From: Treponema sp.
GTDB taxonomy: Bacteria; Spirochaetota; Spirochaetia; Treponematales; Treponemataceae
Assembly (NCBI GenBank): GCA_002749205.1
Contig: PDOP01000016.1
Coordinates: 1-32,915, forward strand
Direction of reading: 5' to 3'
Length of the DNA: 32,915 nt
Position 1 is the first letter of the stretch. The number at the start of each line of letters is the position of its first letter. Positions 8,601-17,403 of the stretch are shown one piece after another. A program made the position numbers and the translations under genes. The notes below the pieces were generated by a model, which worked only from the letters and a program-made list of their open reading frames with translations, did no database searches and had not been told where the DNA came from.

Positions 8601-10029
8601 CGAAATTGTCCAAAAAGCTACCGCAACCCGATGAGCATGCTTCGTTAAGCTGAATAGAAACAACAGCCCCGTCTTTCATCTGCAAACACTTCATATCCTG
8701 TCCGCCAATGTCCAACAGAAAGTCAACTCCGGGCAAAAAGAAATTTGCCGCCGTATAATGGGCAATTGTTTCAACTTCACCTGAATCTGCACCCAACGCC
8801 GCTTGAAAAAGAGACTCGCCGTAACCGGTTGAAACACAACGGGCTATATGAGCTTCACTCGGAAGTATTCTGTAAAGGTCTTTGAGCATCTTCACGGCTA
8901 AGTTCACGGGATTTCCGGCATTGACATCGTAAAAACGCCAAAGTATCCGCCCCTCATCATCAATTAAAACAGCCTTTGTGGTAGTAGACCCCGCATCAAG
9001 CCCTAAAAACACAGGCCCCCGTGCAGAAAAAATATCGGCGGTTTTTGCCATGCTGGCAGAATGCCTTTTTCTAAAAGCCTTTAGCTCTGCCTCTGTTTCA
9101 AAAAGAGGCGGTAACCTCTGTATTTCCGTCATTTCGGCTGTGGCGATTGTATTTAAACTTTTTCGAAATTTATCAACCGAAAGAAAATTATATTTTTCCG
9201 AAAGAGCATTCTCATCTTCATCTTCATTTACTTTTAATTCCTGCAATGCCGCCCCAAAAGCGACAAACAGCTCCGCCTTTTCAGGAACAATAATTTTATC
9301 GTCTGTCAGATTTAGAGTAATAATAAACCTTTCGCGCAAACTGTCCAAAAAATGTAAAGGCCCGCCAAGAAAAGCAATTTTACCTCGAATTGGTCTTCCG
9401 CAAGCCAACCCCGAAATAGTTTGACTTACAACCGCCTGAAAAATACTGGCGGCAATGTCCTCTCGCCTTGCCCCCTCATTGATGAGCGGCTGCACATCTG
9501 TTTTTGCAAACACCCCGCACCTTGCCGCAATAGAATAAATTGTACCGGACTTCTTTGCAAGCTCATTCAACCCGGAAGCATCTGTTTCAAGCAACGCCGC
9601 CATCTGGTCAATAAAAGCCCCCGTACCTCCCGCACAAGTTCCGTTCATTCTCTGCTCAATATTAGAGCCGTCAAAATATGTAATCTTCGCATCTTCACCG
9701 CCGAGCTCAATTACAACATCAGTTTCCGGAATTAACCGCCTTACAGCCGTAGTTGATGCCGAAACCTCCTGTACAAACGGAATATTCAGCCAATGCGAAA
9801 CAGCCAAACCGCCCGAACCGGTAACAACCGAAGATACAACAGCCTTATCCGTATACCGAGAACTGACTTCATCTAAAGCACCTGAAACAACATCTATAAT
9901 CGTACTTCTAATATCAGCTCGATGCCTCTTATACCGACTATACAATAACGCCCCTTGACAATCCAAAGCAACAACCTTAACTGTCGTAGAGCCTACATCT
10001 ATTCCTAATCTAACATCATAATTACTCAT
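5656..10029 (-). CDS. Fused acyl-CoA dehydratase activase (BadF/BcrA-type ATPases) with DUF2229 and dehydratase-like domains
   Basis: This 1457-aa protein contains two ASKHA-type activase domains in tandem. The first (about residues 5-275) has [13 protein letters not shown], the cluster cysteine in NGTCAGGTG (Cys132) and RCGVFAKTD (Cys171). The second (about 340-600) has [24 protein letters not shown] and [10 protein letters not shown]. A Cys-rich linker ([15 protein letters not shown]) leads into a DUF2229-type region ([20 protein letters not shown]) and a C-terminal HgdB-like region. Such proteins hydrolyse ATP to drive an electron from a [4Fe-4S] cluster into 2-hydroxyacyl-CoA dehydratase-type or benzoyl-CoA reductase-type enzymes, but for these large fusions the substrate is unknown. 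No separate dehydratase subunits lie nearby. I place the start at ATG 10029, because an upstream in-frame ATG (10068) lies outside the predicted transcript. It is transcribed alone. Confidence 0.88.
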   Translation of the reverse strand: [1457 protein letters not shown]

Positions 10030-10057
10030 AATCAACCTATTATCAATAAGTATATCA

Positions 10058-10085
10058 ATAATAGCCAAATTTAAAAAAAAATCAA
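10058..10085 (-). promoter_or_regulatory. Probable promoter of the activase fusion gene
   Basis: On the minus strand TTGATT (10085-10080) and TATTAT (10063-10058) are 16 bp apart. Transcription would start near 10051, about 22 nt before ATG 10029. This supports the shorter start over the ATG at 10068. Confidence 0.45.
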
Positions 10086-10134
10086 GTATTAAGGCAACTG
10101 TAAAATTAAATAGGGGGTGTATCCCCCTCGCTTC

Positions 10135-10178
10135 AAAAAAACGCTTTAAAAAAATAATTTTTTTAAAGCGTTTTTTTT
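10135..10178. terminator. Strong symmetrical terminator hairpin
   Basis: A run of A plus ACGCTTTAAAAAAA (10135-10154) pairs perfectly over 20 bp with 10158-10177, leaving a 3-nt loop (TAA). Each strand ends in a T run, so it can stop transcription in both directions. No gene ends close by on either strand, which is odd. It may be a remnant of a lost gene or protect the divergent promoters. Confidence 0.7.
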
Positions 10179-10290
10179 GCCGCTACCCCCCAAACTAAAA
10201 CAACGCTACACATAAAACTCACAGCTCCACTATTGTTAATATACGCGGGAAGTTTTGCAGTATTCCGGCAAGTTATGCCGTATCGGTTAA

Positions 10291-10416
10291 AGTGCGTTTG
10301 GCGAGCGCCGTTATCCTTTTGTTTGCTTTTGCCGACAGTAGAAGCGGCTCACTATGTGAGACGCTGATTATTTTAGCGGCAAAAAACAAAAGATTTAAGG
10401 CGGGAGCGGGTTGGCG
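10291..10416 (+). repeat. Intergenic inverted-repeat element, copy B (type I inner hairpin)
   Basis: The left arm contains TTTGGCGAGCGCCGTTATCC then TTTTG, and the right arm CAAAAGATTTAAGGCGGGAG. TTGCCG (10329-10334) pairs with CGGCAA (10377-10382). The inner hairpin AGCGGCTC...GAGACGCT (10343-10365) is the same shape as in copy A, but its outer stem triplet is AGC/GCT instead of AGT/ACT, a compensating change. The rest of the 10180-10532 gap holds only a small CGGCA/TGCCG hairpin and the tRNA promoter. Confidence 0.75.
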
Positions 10417-10489
10417 TTTAGCAAAAATAAAGCTCTTTTTAAAACTTGACTTACCGGTTCTTTTTTGCGTATTTAGTTTTAAAAAGACC

Positions 10490-10519
10490 TTGACCTTTTG
10501 GCTTTTTTTCTGATATAAT
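10490..10519 (+). promoter_or_regulatory. Promoter of tRNA-Ala and probably the gene after it
   Basis: TTGACC at 10490-10495 and a perfect TATAAT at 10514-10519 are separated by 18 bp. The start point would be near 10526, just before the tRNA at 10533. No other promoter fits in the 16 nt between the tRNA and the next ATG. Confidence 0.75.
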
Positions 10520-10532
10520 ATAATAACTTCGT

Positions 10533-10605
<73 letters not shown>

Positions 10606-10621
10606 CTGTTTTGGAGAAAGT

Positions 10622-12256
10622 ATGGCGCCAAATTCACCCGATATTGAAGATCTTGATGTTGACCAGCTACTGGAAAATATCTCTGTTACACCAATGGATA
10701 TTAACTCTCAAACAATGTACTCTAAAGCAAGAGAGGCAATAGGTGAAAAAGCACGCGACCCAAGCGAAGTAGATCTGGCGATATTATCGTTCCCAAAAGT
10801 AACCAAAAAATACAATAAAGAGCCGCATACCATTTTTGACACAGCAGATTTTTACAAAAAAGTTTTGGCAGGCTTTGGTGAGCCGGCTCAAAGGCTTCAT
10901 ACATCTTTAACAAAATATTTGACAGCAAAAGACCAAAAAGACAAGGGTGTTTTCCGCCAACAAGTTATTACAAACTATTGGAATTACATATCTGAAACAG
11001 TCTCATCTATTGCCGCAGGAACTGCCGAAAAAGAAAACAAATACACATTGCGATACGGTCTTTTATTGCCCACACTTCTAACACCTGACCAAAAAAATAT
11101 CTTTGCAAAAATAGTTGATGGAAATGAATACTGCGAGCCGATATATTATTTGGACGAATGGATTACGGCAATAGGCTCCGGTAAAATTTCACCGTCAACA
11201 ACAGACGAAGTCAGGGTGTCAAAAAAACAAAACAACGAAAGATTTCAGCAACTTTTACAAAAAGCGTCAGGAAAAAAACAAAGTGCAGAAAACCTGTTAA
11301 GGTCAAAATCGGAAGAAAGAGGTCGTCTGGAAGATGCCATTCGAGACCAAATTTCAGGACTTTTCACTCATGATAGTATACCCGGTGTTATGGCGAAAGC
11401 TCCTTATTCGGAAGCCCAAAAACGCAGCATAAGTGGTATGAATGAAAAGCTAAAAAAACTAATATCGATGGATAAAGAGCTCTCACGCTTTTTAAATGAC
11501 TATAAACGGGCTGAAGGAGATATGAACTCTTTAAACAACAAGATAGAAGGCTCTGACACTGAGTCGCTTAATCTTTCAGGTGTAAATGCAGAATACGATA
11601 CCATAAGACAGATGGCAAAAATGACTTGTGGCAGAAAAGGAAATCACTTTCCTGTTCTTTCGAGAGAATACTTTAGGTCAAATGCAAACGAAATTGGAAT
11701 AAGAGAAAATGTACTTGCATTGATGTCATGGATTGAAAGTATTGACTCACAGGCCTTTTGCAGACAGTATAAATCTCAGCTTAATAGAATTCCGCCCTTC
11801 GTTATTCTCGTTCCAAGTTATGGAGATATTGGTTTTTGCTGGGAGCCTTTTGACAGATATAACAGAATAACCAGTAGAGGGCGTATAGTTATTCCAATGT
11901 ATGCAAGAAACATCAAGCTTTCTTTGCTCAGAGCGGTTGCAGATTTACGATGGCAGGTCGCAAAAGAAAAAGCCTCATACTACTGGATGGAAGAAGGCTT
12001 AACCGGTAACTACTACCAATGGTACCAAAAAGAAAAGCTAAAAGGCGATGTAAAAGATTACTTTATAGATTCCTACATGGTATGGATGCTTAAAGAAAGC
12101 GAAGGCATTCAAAAACTTCCACGCGAAATAAGAGAGGTCTTTTGGCGTTATTTACCTTTCCCGCAAAATGTCAAAGACGAATTAAAAAAGCGGGCTCCTG
12201 TTTATCAAGAGCTTTGCCAAAGAGACCTCAACCGACAGCTTTCAGACGGATATTAG
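10622..12256 (+). CDS. Conserved-looking 544-aa cytoplasmic protein of unknown function
   Basis: I do not recognise a family. The protein has no signal peptide or membrane segment. The N-terminal third (residues 1-200) is mixed helix. A coiled-coil stretch rich in Lys, Glu and Gln spans about 205-310 (ERFQQLLQKASGKKQSAENL onwards). The C-terminal part (about 335-530) is rich in Trp, Tyr and Phe (FVILVPSYGDIGFCWEPFDR, YYWMEEGLTGNYYQWYQKEK, VFWRYLPFP) and looks like a folded domain. GGAG at 10613-10616 places ATG 10622 as the start, only 16 nt after the tRNA-Ala, so translation must follow tRNA processing of a joint transcript or an internal start. Its TAG overlaps the lspA stop codon on the other strand. 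Confidence 0.8.
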   Translation: MAPNSPDIEDLDVDQLLENISVTPMDINSQTMYSKAREAIGEKARDPSEVDLAILSFPKVTKKYNKEPHTIFDTADFYKKVLAGFGEPAQRLHTSLTKYLTAKDQKDKGVFRQQVITNYWNYISETVSSIAAGTAEKENKYTLRYGLLLPTLLTPDQKNIFAKIVDGNEYCEPIYYLDEWITAIGSGKISPSTTDEVRVSKKQNNERFQQLLQKASGKKQSAENLLRSKSEERGRLEDAIRDQISGLFTHDSIPGVMAKAPYSEAQKRSISGMNEKLKKLISMDKELSRFLNDYKRAEGDMNSLNNKIEGSDTESLNLSGVNAEYDTIRQMAKMTCGRKGNHFPVLSREYFRSNANEIGIRENVLALMSWIESIDSQAFCRQYKSQLNRIPPFVILVPSYGDIGFCWEPFDRYNRITSRGRIVIPMYARNIKLSLLRAVADLRWQVAKEKASYYWMEEGLTGNYYQWYQKEKLKGDVKDYFIDSYMVWMLKESEGIQKLPREIREVFWRYLPFPQNVKDELKKRAPVYQELCQRDLNRQLSDGY

Positions 12257-12792
12257 TCTTTAGCTTGAGTATCTTGTTTGCTGTTTTTATTTCCGAATAA
12301 AAGCGTTAAAATCAAACATATACCGCAAACTACAACAATGGAGTCGGCAACATTAAAAGTCGGCCATCGTTCAAGTCCGAATATACCGAAAAACTTTACA
12401 TCCAAAAAATCTACAACCCCTTCGGGTCTTACCAACCGGTCAAAAATATTTCCGAGTCCGCCGCCAAGTATTCCGGCTATAAACCATCGTTGCATATAAG
12501 TCAGCTCTTTTGTTTTCACATAAAATATAAAAATAACAACAAGAGCAATCAACGGCAAAGTCCCCAAAACCACAATCCTAATTGTTTCGCTAAAATTACT
12601 TCCTAAACTGAAAGCGGCGCCTTTATTAAACACAAGTCGTATATTAAATAAGCCGTTAAAAAAACTGCGGTGTATCTGATAAGGCACCGCTTTGGCATAT
12701 ACTATCACCTTTGTAACTTGGTCAAATGCAAAAGCCAATACAGTAAGCAAAAGAGGGAGAAAAACCTCTTTTTTGTTAAATTTTTCATTCAT
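12253..12792 (-). CDS. lspA: Lipoprotein signal peptidase (signal peptidase II)
   Basis: LspA is the inner-membrane aspartic protease that cleaves prolipoproteins before the lipid-modified cysteine. The 179-aa protein has four membrane segments and the family motifs DQVTKVIV, FNKGAAFSL, GGLGNIFDRL with catalytic Asp118, and FNVADS with catalytic Asp150. GAAAGG upstream is the ribosome binding site. It is the last gene of a minus-strand set with the 370-aa membrane protein and the Nif3-family protein. Several lipoproteins in this window would be substrates. Its stop codon overlaps the stop of the convergent gene by two bases (12254-12255). Confidence 0.96.
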   Translation of the reverse strand: MNEKFNKKEVFLPLLLTVLAFAFDQVTKVIVYAKAVPYQIHRSFFNGLFNIRLVFNKGAAFSLGSNFSETIRIVVLGTLPLIALVVIFIFYVKTKELTYMQRWFIAGILGGGLGNIFDRLVRPEGVVDFLDVKFFGIFGLERWPTFNVADSIVVVCGICLILTLLFGNKNSKQDTQAKD

Positions 12793-12828
12793 AAGTAAAA
12801 TTTCCTTTCAATTATTTATTTTATTGTT

Positions 12829-13587
12829 TTACAGTCCTGTCGGCAAATCAATAAACACCGTTTCCAAATAGGTTTCAGAGCGCAGTTTTTCTGCAACAAG
12901 CTTTACTCCCACGGTTTCGGTCTGATAATGTCCCCCTGCAATAACATTGATTTTATTTTCCAATGCTTCGTGGTAGGCTTGATGTTTTAATTCCCCTGTT
13001 ATGTAAAGATCTAAACCGGCATCAATTGCTTGACTTAAATCATCACTGGCACCACCTGAAATAATGCCTACAGTCCTGATTTCTTTTTTTCCAAACGGCA
13101 AAACCGATATTGGTTTTTCACCATCGGGGAAAAGCCTTTTTACAAGCGTTTCAATATCCATACCGCAAGAAACGCCGGAACAGCCTATTTTCACACCTCG
13201 CCAATCACCGAACGGAACAATATCCTGAAGATTAAGTCTGGCCGCAAGCCCCGCATTATTTCCGTAAACAGGGTGTGCATCAAGCGGTAAATGAACAGCG
13301 TACAAAGCCATATCCGCATTAAAGAATTCACGAACCCTGTCATAATGCACCCCGACAATTTTCGGCGACTGTCCCCAAAATATGCCGTGATGCACAAACA
13401 GCATATCAGCGTTTAGACTTGCAGCCTGCTTTACTGTCTCCAAACAGGCATCAACCGCAAAAGCAATCTTTTTTATTTCTTTGCCTGTATTTGCAATCTG
13501 TAATCCGTTTTGGGACGGATCTATCGAGGCAAATTCATCTATTTTTAAAAATTCTCTAAAATAACTATCCAGCTCATTTTGTTTCAT
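12829..13587 (-). CDS. Nif3-like dinuclear metal centre protein
   Basis: This 252-aa protein belongs to the NIF3/DUF34 family, ring-shaped hexamers with a two-metal site, sometimes annotated as GTP cyclohydrolase I type 2. Metal-binding motifs visible are VHHGIFW, HLPLDAHPVYGNN and, near the C-terminus, AGGHYQTETVGV with the glutamate that completes the site. The start at 13587 is preceded by AGGGG; an upstream in-frame ATG at 13617 has no such site and would overlap the upstream gene further. The chosen start overlaps that gene by 14 nt, so the two are probably translationally coupled. The biochemical role of the family is unsettled. Confidence 0.9.
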   Translation of the reverse strand: MKQNELDSYFREFLKIDEFASIDPSQNGLQIANTGKEIKKIAFAVDACLETVKQAASLNADMLFVHHGIFWGQSPKIVGVHYDRVREFFNADMALYAVHLPLDAHPVYGNNAGLAARLNLQDIVPFGDWRGVKIGCSGVSCGMDIETLVKRLFPDGEKPISVLPFGKKEIRTVGIISGGASDDLSQAIDAGLDLYITGELKHQAYHEALENKINVIAGGHYQTETVGVKLVAEKLRSETYLETVFIDLPTGL

Positions 13588-14686
13588 AATTACCCCTAAC
13601 ATAAATCCATTTTTCAAAAACCTTTGCCGGCTTTATCAAATCGCTCCTTCCAATACTTCTGCTGCTGCCCAATATTACGGCTGCAAGTGGGTCATCTCCT
13701 CTCAATTCAGACATATCGGCGAGATTTGTTTTTTCGGAATCAACAAACAAGCAGACGGGTTTTAGAGCAACTTCCGGCAAAAACTTCGCACCCTCATCGG
13801 CAGACATTCTAATACTCCGGTTTTCCGTTATATCCTGCAAAATTTTATTCGCATACTCTTCAGACGCATAAACAAAAGTTCCTGCTATTTTTGACGGATT
13901 TTTAATCGCATAATCCGTTATCAACTTATTATAAACGCCTTCAGAAAAAACAAACACAGCTTTATCCGAAGCATATTTTTCCAAAACAGCATCAATAAAC
14001 CCCTCAAATTCAGGCTCGTCTATATACTCAATATCAGAATTACCCAAAAGTAACTGAAAAACGTTTTTTAAAGAATCAAGCCCTCTCGGAACATACCACG
14101 GCTGTTTTTTGCAAATATCGCGTATTTGTATTACAGGATATTTTTCCTGTATGAAGTATCGTGCAACCGTGCTTATATCGGAAGTAGTATGTTTAAAAGA
14201 TGGCATAACCAAAACAGTCGGTAGGTTTTCAACATTAGAATTATCCGGCTGTGCAAAAAATCCGCCAAAGCATTCTTTTCCAAACGAATCTGAAAGAATA
14301 ACTTCCCTGGTCTCCACTTTTTGAGTAACGGCATAAGCATTTTCAGGCGAAAATTTAACAATTTCAAAAAAAACGAGACCCCATAGAATTAACAAAAACG
14401 CTCTAAAAACAATCGATACAACGGAGTAAAACTCATTTGTAAGGCCTGCAAAAAACCTGACTATTCGCTTTATTTCCGAAAAAAAAACTAAAACACTAAA
14501 AATCAACACAGGCAGAATCGAAACATACAAACCTTGCCCAAAAACAAGCAAAATGCCGAGTATTATCGCAAAAAAAGGTAATAAAGAAACAGCCGGCATT
14601 TTTTTTAAAAACTTGAAAAAGGGTCGCAGTATCGGAAAAATCAGCAAAAACAAAATTAAAATTTCACTTACAAAAATATCTGCCAT
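13574..14686 (-). CDS. Membrane protein with a C-terminal alpha/beta-hydrolase-like domain
   Basis: The 370-aa protein has three or four hydrophobic helices in residues 1-125 (ILFLLIFPILRPFF, LPFFAIILGILLVF, SILPVLIFSVLVFF, VFRAFLLILWGLVFFEIV). An extracytoplasmic or cytoplasmic domain of about 240 residues follows. That domain has strand/turn patterns like alpha/beta-hydrolases (TVLVMPSFKHTTSD, KAVFVFSEGVYN), but the nucleophile elbow reads FSEGVY, not GxSxG, so activity is uncertain. I do not recognise a named family. The gene heads a minus-strand operon with the Nif3-like gene and lspA. A promoter box ends 9 nt before the ATG and no ribosome binding site is visible, suggesting a leaderless message. 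Confidence 0.75.
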   Translation of the reverse strand: MADIFVSEILILFLLIFPILRPFFKFLKKMPAVSLLPFFAIILGILLVFGQGLYVSILPVLIFSVLVFFSEIKRIVRFFAGLTNEFYSVVSIVFRAFLLILWGLVFFEIVKFSPENAYAVTQKVETREVILSDSFGKECFGGFFAQPDNSNVENLPTVLVMPSFKHTTSDISTVARYFIQEKYPVIQIRDICKKQPWYVPRGLDSLKNVFQLLLGNSDIEYIDEPEFEGFIDAVLEKYASDKAVFVFSEGVYNKLITDYAIKNPSKIAGTFVYASEEYANKILQDITENRSIRMSADEGAKFLPEVALKPVCLFVDSEKTNLADMSELRGDDPLAAVILGSSRSIGRSDLIKPAKVFEKWIYVRGNYETK

Positions 14687-14695
14687 AGATTTCGG

Positions 14696-14724
14696 ATTAT
14701 AAAATATAAATTAAAAAAATTCAA
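14696..14724 (-). promoter_or_regulatory. Promoter giving a probable leaderless mRNA (370-aa membrane protein)
   Basis: On the minus strand TTGAAT (14724-14719) and TATAAT (14701-14696) are 17 bp apart. Only 9 nt separate the -10 box from ATG 14686. Transcription would start within one to four bases of the ATG, leaving no room for a ribosome binding site. Confidence 0.65.
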
Positions 14725-14766
14725 GTGCGAAACCCAAAACCAAAAATCTGCAAGTAAAAGAGAAAA

Positions 14767-15303
14767 CTATTCCGTTGCCTTTTTATAACCTGCAGGATAG
14801 GTATTACTCGCTGTTAAACTTTTAACCTCAGCCATTGAAGAGCGAACCCAAAATTGGCTTCTGCCTATACCAAGTGCTAACTCACCGCGCATTTCAAGTT
14901 TGTCAACCTTGTATTTTTTGCCGTTGGCTTTTCTGAACATTATTCTGCATTGATAGCATTTTCCGTTTCCCGGATCGATTATGTTTCCCTTATGCCAACT
15001 TCCTTCGGACTTTTTTACAAGATTAAAGATAAACGGAGTTCCTACTAAAGGCATATTACTCACATTCCCCTTTTTCGGAAAACCGGGATAATCTTTCGTA
15101 CATTCAATTGCGGCGGCATCGGGAGCATTTCCTACACAGACAAGCATTTTTCCAAAAAGTTTACCGCCTTCGGTATAAACCTCCCAAACTCCCGTAACTT
15201 CACCTGTTTTTTCATCGATGCTTTTCCATAGTCCCAAAGCAGGATCTGCGGCTAAAATCGATGTCGCTGCAAAAAAACATAACACAATAAAAGCTCTTTT
15301 CAT
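14767..15303 (-). CDS. DUF2147 family secreted protein
   Basis: The 178-aa precursor has a clear signal peptide (MKRAFIVLCFFAATSILA, cut before ADPALG) and then the DUF2147 pattern: GLWKSIDEKTGEVTGVWEVY, a GKLFGKMLVC strand, and the NIIDPGNGKCYQCRI segment. DUF2147 proteins are small periplasmic or exported beta-barrel (lipocalin-like) proteins of unknown function. A strong GGGAGG precedes the ATG. A 6-bp hairpin (15314-15328) covers the G-rich half of that site. Consensus promoter boxes lie just upstream. It is probably transcribed alone, the upstream gene tpl having its own terminator. Confidence 0.88.
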   Translation of the reverse strand: MKRAFIVLCFFAATSILAADPALGLWKSIDEKTGEVTGVWEVYTEGGKLFGKMLVCVGNAPDAAAIECTKDYPGFPKKGNVSNMPLVGTPFIFNLVKKSEGSWHKGNIIDPGNGKCYQCRIMFRKANGKKYKVDKLEMRGELALGIGRSQFWVRSSMAEVKSLTASNTYPAGYKKATE

Positions 15304-15313
15304 TTTTACACCT

Positions 15314-15328
15314 CCCGTAAAATACGGG
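15314..15328 (-). promoter_or_regulatory. Small hairpin overlapping the DUF2147 ribosome binding site
   Basis: On the transcript CCCGTA, a 3-nt loop and TACGGG form a perfect hairpin whose last GGG is part of the GGGAGG ribosome binding site. It could reduce translation at low temperature or be a protein-binding site. The stem is short, so this is tentative. Confidence 0.4.
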
Positions 15329-15332
15329 TTTA

Positions 15333-15361
15333 ATTATACGATGTAATGAGCTAAACATCAA
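15333..15361 (-). promoter_or_regulatory. Promoter of the DUF2147 gene
   Basis: On the minus strand TTGATG (15361-15356) and TATAAT (15338-15333) are separated by exactly 17 bp. The leader would be about 25 nt and contain the small hairpin and GGGAGG site. Confidence 0.7.
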
Positions 15362-15425
15362 TAGGCAAAAAGTTAAAAAAAAGCAGAAAACCGGCGTGCT
15401 TTGCAAAATATTTTAAAGTGAAGTG

Positions 15426-15542
15426 GCGGGCGAAGTCTATCTTTTTTTGAGCTGAAACCAAACAAAAGCAGGAGTTGGAACGAAGTGGAAAATCCTGCTT
15501 AAAATTTAATTCATCTGCTCAAAAAAAATTATGCAAGCCCGC
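15426..15542 (+). repeat. Intergenic inverted-repeat element, copy E (type II inner hairpin)
   Basis: GCGGGC (15426-15431) pairs with GCCCGC (15537-15542), and a T-rich stretch ending GAGC pairs with GCTC plus an A run (15517-15528). The arms have diverged from the other copies, but TCTATCTTTTT still resembles the TATCCTTTTG core. The inner hairpin (15467-15499) has stem AGCAGGA/TCCTGCT and loop motif ACGAAGTGGAAAA, shared with the type II hairpins at 22257, 29307, 29081 and 22161. Nothing else is visible in the 15362-15582 gap. Confidence 0.6.
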
Positions 15543-15582
15543 GGGGTGAATTTTAATAAATTAAATTTTAATAAGACAAGCG

Positions 15583-15614
15583 AAAAAAAAGGGCCTGCGA
15601 TTAACAAGCCCCTT
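15583..15614 (-). terminator. Terminator of the tyrosine phenol-lyase gene
   Basis: On the minus strand AAGGGGCTTG and CAGGCCCTT form a stem with one bulged base, followed by eight T. It begins about 20 nt after the stop codon. Confidence 0.75.
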
Positions 15615-15634
15615 AATTTTAATCTAAATTAATT

Positions 15635-17110
<1,476 letters not shown>

Positions 17111-17174
17111 TTAGTCAATATTTTGCCAAAGGCCAACCCACGCCCTCGCATAATCTTTTGTTCTTTAATTAAAA

Positions 17175-17214
17175 GAGGAAATTGCAAAACTCGTCTGAGT
17201 TTTGCAATTTCCTC
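17175..17214. repeat. Perfect 18-bp hairpin with GTCT loop (type III), copy 1
   Basis: The arm 17175-17192 is fully complementary to 17197-17214, with loop GTCT and followed by AGC. A degenerate copy with the same loop and the same AGC tail lies at 29418-29460 inside repeat element D. It sits between the tpl promoter and the tRNA-Asp promoter and lacks a T run, so it is a repeat rather than a terminator. Confidence 0.75.
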
Positions 17215-17255
17215 AGCGTAAAAAAAATTAAATCAGTAAAAATCAAAAAAAGGGC

Positions 17256-17282
17256 TTGACATTTTTTTGTTATTATTATAAA
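17256..17282 (+). promoter_or_regulatory. Promoter of tRNA-Asp
   Basis: TTGACA at 17256-17261 is followed after 15 bp by TATAAA (17277-17282). The spacing is short, but no better pair precedes the tRNA, whose first base is at 17295. Confidence 0.6.
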
Positions 17283-17294
17283 CTCTCTTCCACT

Positions 17295-17368
17295 GGGGGC
17301 GTAGCGAAGATGGTTATCGCGCTGGCCTGTCACGCCGGAGATCGCGGGTTCGATCCCCGTCGCTCCCG
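17295..17368 (+). tRNA. tRNA-Asp (anticodon GTC)
   Basis: The 74-nt sequence folds as a cloverleaf: GGGGGCG pairs with CGCTCCC, anticodon stem CTGGC/GCCGG encloses CTGTCAC with GTC, and the T arm is CGGGG/CCCCG-like around TTCGATC. The discriminator base is G, as expected for Asp. CCA is not encoded. A terminator follows directly. Confidence 0.95.
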
Positions 17369-17370
17369 AT

Positions 17371-17398
17371 AAGCTCACCTTTTAGGTGAGCTTTTTTT
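17371..17398. terminator. Terminator after tRNA-Asp
   Basis: AAGCTCACCT and AGGTGAGCTT form a perfect 10-bp stem with loop TTT, followed by a T run (17392-17398). The gene on the opposite strand ends at 17404, so the hairpin may also serve that gene. Confidence 0.9.
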
Positions 17399-17403
17399 AT
17401 ACC

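Noticed and set aside
10292..10513. 73-aa frame upstream of tRNA-Ala
   Set aside because: It spans repeat element B and the tRNA promoter and has no ribosome binding site.
17169..17378. 69-aa frame antisense to tRNA-Asp
   Set aside because: The GATGIEPAISGVTGQ-type peptide is the well-known false translation of a tRNA gene.
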